64,000 bases of DNA from Brachynemurus nebulosus (Eukaryota; Arthropoda; Insecta; Neuroptera; Myrmeleontidae): NCBI GenBank assembly GCA_035578155.1, contig JAPWDM010000001.1:11817543-11881542 (forward strand), given 5' to 3'. The position numbers were made by a program, and so were the translations under genes. The notes under the pieces were generated by a model. It saw only the letters and a program-made list of their open reading frames with translations, did not search any database and was not told the origin of the DNA. Below are positions 24,331-34,782 of the stretch, piece after piece. Positions within the stretch are counted from its first letter, which is position 1, and each line of letters begins with the position of its first letter.

Positions 24331-25588
24331 AAAAGTGTATTCAAATTATTCAGTTTGTCAAACATTTTTTATGTCACTAAACTTTTAGGATTTAAATGCT
24401 TTCAAATTGGTACACTGAGAGAAAAATGGCAACTTAAAATTAAATACGATCATTATTATTTCAATAATGTACAACTTAGAAAAAAATGTATTGAAAAGAG
24501 AGGAAACTTTGTAGGAAATCAATATTATTCAACATTAAAATAAAGTTTTTCTACATTAAAACAATAAATTTCAACCTTACTAAACTTTCGTTAATGTTTT
24601 ACATTGAATTAATATGGTTTGTATTAATATTGTTTTTTCTCTGGGTGTAATTGTGCTTCAATATGTCACTGCTGAGAAATTTTATATAATTTAACAAATT
24701 AATTGTTTCTGTAATGTTCATTAATATTTTCATTCACTAAAAATTAAATAGATGTAACTTTTATTACGATTACATATCTGTTAATTTCTGTCCTTATAAG
24801 AATACTAAAATTCAATAAATTAATGGAAATCAAAATAAATCAAAATAAATTTTAAAACTTAAATAATTGAAATCACATTTAATATGCATTTAATTGGTAT
24901 GGAATGCTTGTATAATTTCAAGGCCAATTTTCTGAACATAACCAACCTTCAAACTATAGAAATTTTCAGTTCAGTCATGTGATATTAAACACCCACACAA
25001 TTTTTGTAAAATTATTTTTATTTTTTTAAATTCTTGTCAGGATTGTTTGAAATTACACCATTTTCAAGAAGGAAATTCTGTTACATATAAAACACCTAAT
25101 AATGGCGATATTAAATTATTTTTAATATAATTAAAACCACTCCTTATATTACTCTAAGCCATAATGAATGATGAATATTAAAAAGAACTGTTAGTGTCTA
25201 CGTAATTAAAAAAAAAGAGAATGATCTCATTCTTAAGTTCATCCACCAAGTAAGAATATGTTCTTCTCATTCATGTTCTTCTCATCACTTCTAAATCGTC
25301 TTTGCCATAATAATTAAAGTATGTAACAGTTATGCAGAAAGAAAGGAACACGTCTATACAGTAAAACATCGACCGAAGTTAGAGGCTGTAGTCTGTAGGT
25401 ATTACGAATGAAAGAGAAGACAGCAAAACATTTTCACGTACAGTGAATAATAAAGTATGTACATATGTACATCAAGTACAAGTATGGAGGTTTATATAAC
25501 ACAGTAAGCAAGCAATGAATTGCAATGTCATGACATATTTTAATTGCTGCTCGACACAATTACATGTACGTATAGAAGTTGTAGAGGG

Positions 25589-25590
<2 letters not shown>
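24331..25590. other. Unassigned AT-rich DNA
   Basis: The frame at 24355-24543 shows no family features. Nothing else recognised. Confidence 0.45.

Positions 25591-25667
<77 letters not shown>
25591..25667. repeat. (AT)n microsatellite
   Basis: About 38 uninterrupted AT units. Confidence 0.95.
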
Positions 25668-25668
<1 letters not shown>

Positions 25669-26010
25669 GCGCTTGTTTCTTGTAATTGCACCACCAAGAT
25701 GAAAAGTGAGATCAGAATTTGATATTATTTTATTAAAAGCAATCCATCAGACAACTAATGCTCGCTCTCTAACACTATCTATCTACCCGTACATATGTAT
25801 ATATTTAAATGAAACAGTGGCGGTAGAAACGGTTCATGAAATTCTGGTTAAGTTCTACTTGACCAATATTCTCTTTTTAGTTGAGTGAAAACTACACTTA
25901 AAGTTACACCAATGAGAGTGCAACGAACGGACAGACGAATTTCACCATTTTATAAGAATTTCCAGATTTTTACTGCGAAAACCAAATAGTATTGGCATTG
26001 AACTATGTTT

Positions 26011-26112
26011 TAGCGAATTTTCGAATCGAAAATTCAGTCATTACGGCCACTGTTATGACGCGACTTGAGCCCGGGACTATGATAGAAATTTGTTTTGAGG
26101 TCCCTAATAGTC
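26011..26112 (+). repeat. Dispersed repeat family A, copy 2 (5' part only)
   Basis: TAGCGAATTTTCGAATCG, a CACTGTTATGACGCGACTTG-like segment and GGGACTATGATAGAAATT correspond to 2665-2755 and then stop at the TA-rich MITE junction. Confidence 0.65.
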
Positions 26113-26142
26113 GAAAATAACATTCTCTAATATATATATATA

Positions 26143-26731
26143 GGGGTCTCCTATATTGGACCGGCTCCTAAATTGGCCCGCGTCAGTTTTAAGCAATTAA
26201 AAGACCGTTAGGACCATCTAACAATATAAATATTAAACAACATTCGAATTTATTTCTTAGTACGAATTTAGGTAATTGTCAAGTAAGCAGTCTTTGAAAA
26301 CTCGCAAATTTATGAAAAATTGTTAAGCCGATGTTAAATTTTGATTACTCACCGTTCGAAACGCTTAACAGGTAGGTATAGCTTTTTCTTTTTATATTTA
26401 TATTTTATCTATGTCATATGTAATTTATTATAACGACATAATCTTAAAAATATATACATGGATTAGATGTAGATAACGGTTTTTGTAGAAAAACATTATT
26501 AAGAACCAATCGGTCCAATTTAGGATACTAGTTTCCTAAATTGGACCAAATGACATCATTTTTTTGTACCCAAGGTAGAATCTTTTTAAAATTAAACTAG
26601 AGACGAATTAATGTTTTCGTTTTAAAGCATAAAGATTGATTAATCAGACAACCAAAAATGATGGCTCTATCTTAATTGGTTTCCTCGTTGCAAACAAAAA
26701 TGGCAAAAGTGGTCCAATATAGGAGACTCTC

Positions 26732-26734
<3 letters not shown>
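26143..26734. mobile_element. 592 bp MITE inserted in a (TA)n tract
   Basis: The left end is GGGGTCTCCTATATTGGACC. The right end on the opposite strand is GGGGAGAGTCTCCTATATTG, then GACC. TA repeats lie on both sides, so a TA duplication is likely but cannot be separated from the microsatellite. An internal palindrome at about 26511-26548 repeats the GGTCCAATTTAGGA/TCCTAAATTGGACC theme of the ends. Confidence 0.75.
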
Positions 26735-26786
<52 letters not shown>

Positions 26787-26794
26787 TAAATATG

Positions 26795-26856
<62 letters not shown>
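26735..26856. repeat. (TA)n microsatellite, interrupted
   Basis: Two long TA runs are separated by CATATATAAATATGTATG at about 26781-26798. Confidence 0.95.
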
Positions 26857-26859
<3 letters not shown>

Positions 26860-27898
26860 TTATGTACTTATGTAGCACCAACTCTCAAGCGAAACGACAA
26901 TAGACAGCTGTTACAAAAACTCCAACAATTTCATCAATTTAGATGAAATTTTAACTATGTTAAGTTGTTCGTGAAACTCTGTACGTGAACCTACAAAAAA
27001 AAAAAAAAAAATAAATAAATAAAAAATAAAAAAAATAAACATAAAAACATAAAATCAAAAACAGTTTTACTAATGGCTATGTTCACAATAAAAAATATAT
27101 ATTCATACCTATGACAATTTTTTTATCTGGATATCATATTATTTTAGGAAAATCTATCATTTTCGTGTATACCAGCTTACATTTTCCCAGTTGAAATATA
27201 TTGAGCAAGTTTCTGGGCAAATATATTTCAGAGACAATATCAGAGAATCCATCTTGTTCGTAAAAAAGTGAAACATATTTTTTACTTTATTTAGCTTATT
27301 CCAATGTATTTTATTATTATAAATAAATTCCAACGCATTTTTAACTAATATTAAATAAATATCAAAAATACCGAAATAACTGGCACAAACATTGATGTGT
27401 GCACCACTGCCGTGTCATATGAATGTCATGTATCTTGAGATACAACAATTACGCGTAACAGCGTTTAAACGATTCTACTCAGTCCCTAGTATATATATAT
27501 TGACAATAAAATTAATTAATTTGTTAATAATAAAATATTTTTATATTTTCAAACAGTATATTTATACGTTATTAAATCAATGTTGCAACGTTGAATAAAA
27601 ATTAATTATCCCAGATATTTAAAAATGTCTAAGCTAATTGAGATACGTGAGATTGGTGTAACACGGCAGACCACCTAGTGTATTGTGTCTCGTATATCAT
27701 TTAAATGATTTCAGATTTATTATGGCCGTTTATACACGTGTTCTTTTTGATATATGTAGTTGTTTGTCTGCGCAGTCTCGCCCGGCAAGTGAGTAAGAAA
27801 AATGTAAAATTAATGTGCAGAAAGATAACAAGTAATACTTGACTGAAATATTATGCGATTTAAGTTAATTTTGTTAAAGTATGTATATAAATTTATGA
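26857..27898. other. Unassigned AT-rich DNA
   Basis: There is an A-rich run at 26995-27050. The frame at 27392-27598 has no recognisable features. Confidence 0.45.
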
Positions 27899-27906
27899 GA
27901 AATATT

Positions 27907-28600
27907 AACCGGAAAGAAGTTGGTGCCGAAAGTTGAAAAATCTTTCTGTTTTTTATATGGTTAAATTGCTCCCAAATTGCTCCTTTGGAATCAGTAATTG
28001 CTCCACCTGAAACTTAATTACTTAATTAGTTATTTACAAACGAAAAAACTTTTTTGTTTGACTATTTCTATTATCAAAATCTTGTCAAATAATGCATTTT
28101 TATACAATTACTTTATATCAAAAAATTGCTCCCAGTTTGCTCCATCTAATTTGAAAGTTAGTTATTAATTTCTCTGAATAATAATTAAAATATATTAAAA
28201 TAAAAAAATATTATGAATTAGGTTATGTATTATTAAAACGTATAGACAATCCATTATACCTTCAAGTCGTTTGCATATATTTAAGGATAATTGAATTTTG
28301 ACAAGTTAAATGACATTATAAAAAAACAAAATATTTTAATAATTATTCAAAAAAATTAAGATTTAGCTTTTAAATTAAATAGAGCAAACTGGGAGCAATT
28401 TATTGACGTAAAGAAATTATATAAAAAAGTATTATTTTGGGAGATTTTGATAACTTAAATAACGGAAAAAATTTTTTTTCTTTATAAATAACTAAATAAA
28501 TAGTTAAGTTTCAGGTAGAGCAATTACTGATATCAAAGGAGCAATTTGGGAGCAATTTAACCATATAAAAAACAAAAAGATTTTTCAACTTCTTTCCGGT
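27907..28600. mobile_element. 694 bp near-palindromic element with about 250 bp TIRs (Mutator-like?)
   Basis: The ends are AACCGGAAAGAAGTTG and its complement. The arms continue with matching ATGGTTAAATTGCTCCCAAA and CCTGAAACTTAA segments almost to the centre (about 28260). A perfect 8 bp duplication, GAAATATT, flanks it at 27899-27906 and 28601-28608; the next base differs. Very long inverted repeats with an 8-9 bp duplication are characteristic of Mutator-like elements, but no transposase remains, so the class is inferred. Confidence 0.8.
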
Positions 28601-28608
28601 GAAATATT

Positions 28609-29183
28609 GTCACTGATATATTTTTTAATAAATCTGTTAAACCGCCACTTATTTGTCGCTTTGAACTTATCTGTATCTATAGTTAGATGAAGAACGCATA
28701 TATATGTACTTATATGAAATCTGCATATATAAACGTCTGTAATATTATAAATTGTATGTAACTTGAACCTTAAATGAGACACTTAATTTTATCATGAAGT
28801 GTACGTAATGGTGTGATTAAATTTAAGAGAACCCACCAACACACCTAGCAGTGAGTGGTGATGCATGTAATATATTAGGTAGAATGATTTACATTTGTTC
28901 GTTAAGGTATTTAATGATGTCTGCCAACAATGTTCATAATTTTTAATGTCAATTAAAAATGTTTTTTTTTTAGTTGATTATATTCAAACCTATTTATTCG
29001 TAAGGGCAAGTGACTATTGCTAAATTTATAATAAATGCTAGAATAAGTCAATACCCGCTTACAAAATTGATATATTTCATGTAAAAAATTAGACAGATTG
29101 AGATGCCTTTAATTGGAAGCAAATTTCTTATCTGTATCATATAATTTTTAACTACTTTTAAAAAAATGCTTATTTATATTAAT
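28609..29183. other. Unassigned AT-rich DNA
   Basis: Nothing recognised. Confidence 0.45.
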
Positions 29184-29240
29184 ACTAGCCGTATACTCAC
29201 CCGATGGGATATACCATCGGCAACATTTCAAGATGTCATT
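29184..29240 (+). repeat. Dispersed repeat family C, 5' fragment
   Basis: ACTAGCCGTATACTCACC, then a GATGGGATATACCATCGG hairpin and CAACAT, as at the 5' end of the other copies; the similarity fades soon after. Confidence 0.6.
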
Positions 29241-29439
29241 CAGTGTCATTGATATACTCGTAGAAGAATATGGATGGAGACTATTTCTTAGGAGAGAGAC
29301 AAGATATTAAATAATATGATATGTTAGAATGAATACGTAGATTCTCTTGAATGTACCACAAAAAATAAAAAACAAAAGAGTAAATATACACTAGAACACG
29401 TTAATTAAAATTGACATAGTGTTTGAAAAATTACCAAAC

Positions 29440-29511
29440 TGGATCGGCTGGGACTCGAACCCGGATCTCTTGGTTACCAGCCAAGCGCCTTACCAACTAG
29501 GCCACCGATCA
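29440..29511 (-). tRNA. tRNA-Thr(GGT)-like unit 1
   Basis: This 72 nt cloverleaf is the same as at 30343-30414, where details are given. The Pol III stop (five T) is at 29426-29430 on the minus strand. It is the outermost unit; the repeat is cut off shortly downstream and the 12 bp direct repeat begins. Confidence 0.7.
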
Positions 29512-29788
29512 CTTGTTCGAGTGCCACTCCAATTCAGTAATCAATCAAACACAACCTCTCTCTAATGCGAGACGCAGTTTTATACTTTTACTTTCAAATG
29601 TTATCGAGTGCCTGTGAAACATTATTAGTGTATGGCGAATTTTTATCCGTATTTAAACATACACCAATATTCATATGTTCACTCAATGTTCAGCTTTGGC
29701 TGATACTTGAACACTCGATGTACTTTGGCAAAATGGCCAATTCATTATGTTAATTAAAATTGACATAGTGTTTGAAAAATTACCAAAC

Positions 29789-29860
29789 TGGATCGGCTGG
29801 GACTCGAACCCGGATCTCTTGGTTACCAGCCAAGCGCCTTACCAACTAGGCCACCGATCA
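29789..29860 (-). tRNA. tRNA-Thr(GGT)-like unit 2
   Basis: Identical by eye to unit 1 over the cloverleaf, 349 bp away in the same orientation. It has the same A box, B box and T5 terminator. Confidence 0.7.
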
Positions 29861-30137
29861 CTTGTTCGAGTGCCACTCCAATTCAGTAATCAATCAAACA
29901 CAACCTCTCTCTAATGCGAGACGCAGTTTTATACTTTTAATTTCAAATGTTATCGAGTGCCTGTGAAACATTATTAGTGTATGGCGAATTTTTATCCGTA
30001 TTTAAACATACACCAATATTCATATGTTCACTCAATGTTCAGCTTTGGCTGATACTTGAACACTCGATGTACTTTGGCAAAATGGCCAATTCATTATGTT
30101 AATTAAAATTGACATAGTGTTTGAAAAATTACCAAAC

Positions 30138-30209
30138 TGGATCGGCTGGGACTCGAACCCGGATCTCTTGGTTACCAGCCAAGCGCCTTACCAACTAGGC
30201 CACCGATCA
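30138..30209 (-). tRNA. tRNA-Thr(GGT)-like unit 3
   Basis: Identical by eye to unit 2. It is the innermost minus-strand unit; its 5' flank runs into the centre of the palindrome at 30266-30285. Confidence 0.7.
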
Positions 30210-30342
30210 CTTGTTCGAGTGCCACTCCAATTCAGTAATCAATCAAACACAACCTCTCTCTAATGCTAATCTCTAACTGCGTCTCGCATTAGAGAGAGGT
30301 TGTGTTTGATTGATTACTGAATTGGAGTGGCACTCGAACAAG

Positions 30343-30414
30343 TGATCGGTGGCCTAGTTGGTAAGGCGCTTGGCTGGTAACCAAGAGATCCGGGTTCGAG
30401 TCCCAGCCGATCCA
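30343..30414 (+). tRNA. tRNA-Thr(GGT)-like unit 4
   Basis: Acceptor TGATCGG pairs with CCGATCC except the first pair (T-C). D arm GCCT/AGGC has loop AGTTGGTA (the conserved GG is present). Anticodon stem CTTGG/CCAAG has loop CTGGTAA, giving anticodon GGT at 30376-30378 (threonine). T arm CCGGG/CCCAG has one C-A mismatch and the standard loop TTCGAGT. The discriminator is A. The A box TGGCCTAGTTGG (30350-30361) and B box GGTTCGAGTCC (30393-30403) fit Pol III consensus. TTTTT at 30424-30428 should terminate transcription. Eukaryotes normally use AGT, not GGT, for this threonine codon box. With two stem mismatches and repeat context, this looks more like the head of a tRNA-derived SINE or an amplified tRNA-like cassette than a working tRNA. 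Confidence 0.7.
30350..30403 (+). promoter_or_regulatory. Internal Pol III promoter (A and B boxes), representative copy
   Basis: A box TGGCCTAGTTGG and B box GGTTCGAGTCC are spaced 31 bp apart. The same pair is present in all five units. Confidence 0.75.
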
Positions 30415-30433
30415 GTTTGGTAATTTTTCAAAC
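30415..30433 (+). terminator. Pol III terminator inside a short stem
   Basis: GTTTGGTAATTTTTCAAAC: five T residues follow the tRNA-like part by 10 nt and are enclosed by a GTTTG/CAAAC pair. It is repeated in every unit. Confidence 0.6.
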
Positions 30434-30691
30434 ACTATGTCAATTTTAATTAACATAATGAATTGGCCATTTTGCCAAAGTACATCGAGTGTTCAAGTAT
30501 CAGCCAAAGCTGAACATTGAGTGAACATATGAATATTGGTGTATGTTTAAATACGGATAAAAATTCGCCATACACTAATAATGTTTCACAGGCACTCGAT
30601 AACATTTGAAATTAAAAGTATAAAACTGCGTCTCGCATTAGAGAGAGGTTGTGTTTGATTGATTACTGAATTGGAGTGGCACTCGAACAAG

Positions 30692-30763
30692 TGATCGGTG
30701 GCCTAGTTGGTAAGGCGCTTGGCTGGTAACCAAGAGATCCGGGTTCGAGTCCCAGCCGATCCA
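30692..30763 (+). tRNA. tRNA-Thr(GGT)-like unit 5
   Basis: Same cloverleaf, promoter boxes and T5 terminator (30773-30777) as unit 4, 349 bp downstream. The repeat continues about 205 bp further and stops at the 12 bp direct repeat. Confidence 0.7.
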
Positions 30764-30980
30764 GTTTGGTAATTTTTCAAACACTATGTCAATTTTAATT
30801 AACATAATGAATTGGCCATTTTGCCAAAGTACATCGAGTGTTCAAGTATCAGCCAAAGCTGAACATTGAGTGAACATATGAATATTGGTGTATGTTTAAA
30901 TACGGATAAAAATTCGCCATACACTAATAATGTTTCACAGGCACTCGATAACATTTGAAATTAAAAGTACTAGAACACGT

Positions 30981-31984
30981 GCAAATAAGCACTAAACATC
31001 CAGTCCTACAAAAAATTAAATTTTAAAAAAATTAGTAAACGTAATACACCGTAAATATAATATTTGGGTAAGTAAATATTGTATTTATTAATAAATGCAA
31101 CCATTTCTAGCGAAAATTTGTTATTTTTTTTAAATTTTTCATTTAAAAAAACAGGTTTATAATAAGCGGAAAAATACCAATTTTGACATTACACAAAGAA
31201 AAGGAAATACCGAAAATGGAATCATTCTACGTAAATAAGGAATTCGTTTTTTATTTAAAATATGTGATAATAACGACAAAAATTTTAAAAATATTGTAGA
31301 AAATAAAATTATGTAAAAATTAAAATATAGGTTAGATTGACCCTTCATTTCAGTAGCGTCTTATATGTAAAATTAATGAGCATTTAAAAATTTAACTTCA
31401 AGATTATGTATTTTGTTTGTATTGATTTATTTATTAATAAAATGTTAATTTAATAAATGTATAGTTTTATTAATGTTTGTGTCTACTTTTATCAAAAAGA
31501 TATGTCTTATTAATGATGGAAAATTATAAACTAAAACTTAATCTTTTTAAAGAAATAGTTATAAATTATAAATAATCGATTAATTTAAGCAATTTTTGTT
31601 TTCAGTTTATGGTAATTTGTAATATTCTTTAAGCACCGTTAAAAAATATAATAATTTAGTAGACAATTAAGAATTCGAAAAATTAACTGATCAAATAGTC
31701 GAACAGCATTCTTAAGGAGTGGATTATTGAATTAAATAAAACAGATATTGAAAGTAATTGATTAATTGCTTATATTTTTATATAGAAATCACAATTATAA
31801 GAAAAATATACTAAATATATTGTTTTAAAAGCAATGTGCAATGTTTCAATTACATTAAAACCGTTACTGTTTATTTACAAAATGACGTTATTCATAATAA
31901 GCACGTTAAGATTCATGATATGTTGATCAGTATTTTGGAAAATGCTCCTTCCTTTACAATATTATATACCTTTCCTTCTTCCAT
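30981..31984. other. Unassigned AT-rich DNA
   Basis: Nothing recognised. Confidence 0.45.
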
Positions 31985-32123
31985 GTTCAGTGTTAAAGAT
32001 TTATTAAATAAAATATTATTTATTTTAATAGCCATAGTAACATATTTTTGTATACCTATCTCTATAACTTCAGAAATGACGAATTTCCATACTAGTAACG
32101 TGATTTCAATATTAATAATATGA
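31985..32123 (+). repeat. Dispersed repeat family C, internal fragment
   Basis: TGTTAAAGATTTATTAAATA and TTTTAATAGCCATAG-AACAT match 46425-46475 and the minus strand at about 54090-54160. Confidence 0.6.
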
Positions 32124-32416
32124 TTTTAATCCTTACCCTTCTATCAATATCTTTTTAAACTATTTTAATTCAAATATTTCTTAATAAATAAAAAAAAACC
32201 TTATAAATAATACGGTAAGAGACTAGAATATTTCCTGTACAGCGCCGAAATTTTTACGGAGTCACAGTGTAATTTTTACTGTGCAGTCAAATTTTACGGA
32301 GCCATAGGGTAATTTTGACTATACTTATCGTACTTTTTCCTTTGCCTGTCACTTATGCCCGCATTGCCAGAGAGCTCCGTAATTTTTTACTAGAAATTTC
32401 CGTAAAAATCACCGTA
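32124..32416. other. Repeat-like sequence with TTTTACGGAG motifs
   Basis: TTTTTACGGAGTCACAGTGT and TTTTACGGAGCCATAGGGTA recur in tandem (about 32252-32304), with CGTAAAAATCACCG near the microsatellite. This is possibly half of a MITE whose other end was lost in the (TA)n tract. Confidence 0.4.
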
Positions 32417-32418
32417 TT

Positions 32419-32507
<89 letters not shown>

Positions 32508-32534
32508 TATATATATACAATATATATAATATAA

Positions 32535-32619
<85 letters not shown>
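32417..32619. repeat. (TA)n microsatellite, interrupted, about 200 bp
   Basis: TA runs with a few breaks (32431, 32452, about 32501-32540). It generates spurious Ile/Tyr-rich frames on both strands. Confidence 0.95.
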
Positions 32620-32622
<3 letters not shown>

Positions 32623-33428
32623 ATATTTTTTGCTGTTCTGAATTAAAATGAACAAGTTTAATGGAAAATAGAAGATATCTAAATTTATTGAGAGTTTAAC
32701 AGGTATATGAAGAAAATTTTTTTAGAGGCCATCCATAAATTACGTACGCAAGCAGGGGGAGGGAGAAGGGATAGTGGGCTAGCGTGATGGAGCGTGATAT
32801 AATATCAGATGGGGGTTCGACAACGTGACGATGGAGAGGGAGGGGGCCGAAAATGGTTGAATTTGGTGTGACGTAGTTTATGAATGCCTTATTAACATAT
32901 TGATGCTTATAAAGTGCAAAATCTCCTAAGTCTATTTTTTAAGCTTTACAGAGGACGAAAGAATTTTTAAGAGCACTGATTTTATTTTTATACATTTGAT
33001 GTGTCCCTGGCGCCTACAAACGTGGACTATTACTTACGAGGTTCTGTGGGCTGCTGCCTAGCGTTATTGTGAAGCTCGTCTTAAGAGTATAAATACTCAA
33101 AATTGCAAATAAATCGACTTACGAGATTTTAAAGTCTAACAAGAAAATAGTCTAGTTATTCTTTGTTCGTATAGCATTAAACAAGATTTGAAATGTTTTG
33201 CTGAGCCGCACCGTATGTAAACAATACTTACGCACGGCAGTGCAGACAATACGAAACATATAAAATAAATAAAATAAATAATGTGTTCGTTTGAATTCAG
33301 AAGATTTGATGATCAGTTTATCAGTTTGCTATTTTATAAATTGTTTAGTCGTAGCACCGAGGCAAAAACAATTAGCAATTAGTACATGTTTTCAATTTGA
33401 CAATTAGTCAATTAAACAATTTATTAGT

Positions 33429-33430
<2 letters not shown>
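32620..33430. other. Unassigned DNA
   Basis: A G-rich patch at 32753-32850 contains GGGGGAGGGAGAAGGG and ACGTACGCAAGCAGGG, typical of a decayed insect repeat ('CATCCATAAATTACGT'). No gene. Confidence 0.45.

Positions 33431-33513
<83 letters not shown>
33431..33513. repeat. (TA)n microsatellite
   Basis: About 40 units, uninterrupted. Confidence 0.95.
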
Positions 33514-33514
<1 letters not shown>

Positions 33515-33639
33515 CATCTGCCCGACAAAGTAAAAACATATTATTTATCTATACATATATGTATACAGTGTGTTGCACGAATATAGGTATTCTATAAGAG
33601 AATCATCTAAGAAAGAGGGTATTTGGTTTAGGGTAATAA

Positions 33640-33879
33640 AAGTGGCGGATTTACCCTAAGTGCCTCTCCAGGCTCAGTAAAAAACGCCGCCCCTAAAAAT
33701 GTTAAAATTTTTTTCGCCCTTTTTGCCCAAATTTGCCTCTCCTAAAATCTGCTGCCCTTCTTAAAAAACGTAAGTGACGAACAAAAAAAAAACACAAATT
33801 CTATATTTTGCCGCCCTTTTTACCCAAATTTGCAACCCTAGGCTCCAGCCTACTCAGCCTGCTGGTAAATCCACCACTC
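33640..33879. mobile_element. 240 bp hAT-like MITE
   Basis: The ends AGTGGCGGATTTACC and (opposite strand) AGTGGTGGATTTACC are a familiar hAT-type terminus. Flanks GGTAATAA (33632-33639) and GGTAATAG (33880-33887) match in 7 of 8 positions. The interior is rich in GCCGCCC/TTGCCC motifs. Confidence 0.78.
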
Positions 33880-33937
33880 GGTAATAGCATGTGCTGATTT
33901 ACCGTGATTAAAAGAACCCGGTACCTTGCGTTTATAC

Positions 33938-34775
33938 TTAAGGGGGGGAAGGTTTTAAAAGCGAAAAAAAGGCATATTTTCATGATTTTTTTTGGAGATA
34001 TGAATAATGTTGGCTTATATATTTCATATACACGTTATAATATAACATCTGAAGTATCTTTGAAAAAATTATCAATTACAAATATCGATAAATATGTCCG
34101 TGACAGCGAATTTCCGGAGGCGCCTCGAAAAAAAGTTGTTTTGCGGTGAACATCATAACTTGGTACCGGATCATCCGAGACAAAAAAGTCGAAATGCGTT
34201 TAAAAGGCGATATGTTTTCCTAGGGTCAGGAAGAATTTTTTGTATTTTTTTCGATTTTTTTTTATTTTTGGTAGCATTTTGAAGTGAAAAACGCAATTTT
34301 TGCTAAAAATTTCGGTTAATTTGTTATTATAAACTGGAAAAAAATAGCAAAAAAAAAAAACTCGACCTAATTACCTGTTGATTTATGTGTAGAAACAGTG
34401 TACAAAATTTCAACAAAATTGGTGAAGTAGATTTTGAGTTATGATGTTCACGAACTTCAAAAATGTTGTTTGCGAAAAAATGGATCTAAAGTTTTTTATA
34501 CTCAAAAATCCAAAACTAAGCATCAATAAAATGATATAATTTTTTATACTTAAGCGGGTAATTATAGTAAGTATTTGTTTTGTATAAGATTTGTAAGTAC
34601 CAGGCAGATATAAAAATCGAGCATGAGGGCCGGTCGCTTGAAACGCTGTATCTTCATTAGTTTTGCTCGGATTTACTTGAAATTTTGACACAACACGCTC
34701 GACATGTCGTACATTCAGAAAAAAATTAAAAGAAAAATGCAAAAAAAAAGTTTAAAAGCCTTACCCCCCCCTTAA
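33938..34775. mobile_element. TTAA-flanked (piggyBac-like) element, about 830 bp
   Basis: TTAAGGGGGGGAAGG at the left and the complement TTAAGGGGGGGGTAAGG at the right both continue into CTTTTAAA-like sequence. The TTAA tetranucleotides at 33938-33941 and 34772-34775 fit a piggyBac-type duplication. The frames at 33904, 34094 and 34410 fall in it and show no transposase motifs. Confidence 0.72.
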
Positions 34776-34782
34776 TTCCTTT

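Larger units (their letters stand above)
29390..30980. repeat. Palindromic tandem array of Pol III (tRNA-like) units
   Basis: Three units on the minus strand (left) face two on the plus strand (right). The period is exactly 349 bp, measured between tRNA-like starts (29440, 29789, 30138; and 30343, 30692). The arms meet at a 20 bp asymmetrical centre, 30266-30285. The left arm is longer by a partial unit that ends about 38 bp past the tRNA-like 3' end. A 12 bp direct repeat, ACTAGAACACGT, lies at 29390-29401 and 30969-30980, immediately outside the block. Only a few single-base differences were noticed between units (for example near 29586), so the amplification is recent. The spacers have no plausible gene. 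Confidence 0.9.

Noticed and set aside
29565..29753. 62-codon frame between tRNA-like units
   Set aside because: It lies in the repeated spacer and shows no domain or codon bias.
29440..30763. Regularly spaced direct repeats as a CRISPR-like array
   Set aside because: The repeats are 72 nt tRNA-like units and the spacers are identical to each other; the genome is eukaryotic.
29440..30763. Bacterial (symbiont) tRNA-Thr(GGT) transferred to the host
   Set aside because: The stems do not match a bacterial tRNA-Thr as far as I can judge, and the unit has Pol III boxes, a T5 stop and repeat flanks typical of a eukaryotic cassette.
32240..32416. TTTTTACGGAG repeats as a complete MITE
   Set aside because: No second terminus could be found; the region runs into a (TA)n tract.
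32353..32655. Open frames of 75-100 codons over (TA)n on both strands
   Set aside because: They are the IYIYIY translation of a microsatellite; the same happens at 26672-26881, 33397-33597 and 40831-41064.
34410..34742. 110-codon minus-strand frame
   Set aside because: It lies inside the TTAA-flanked MITE 33938-34775 and has no transposase motifs.
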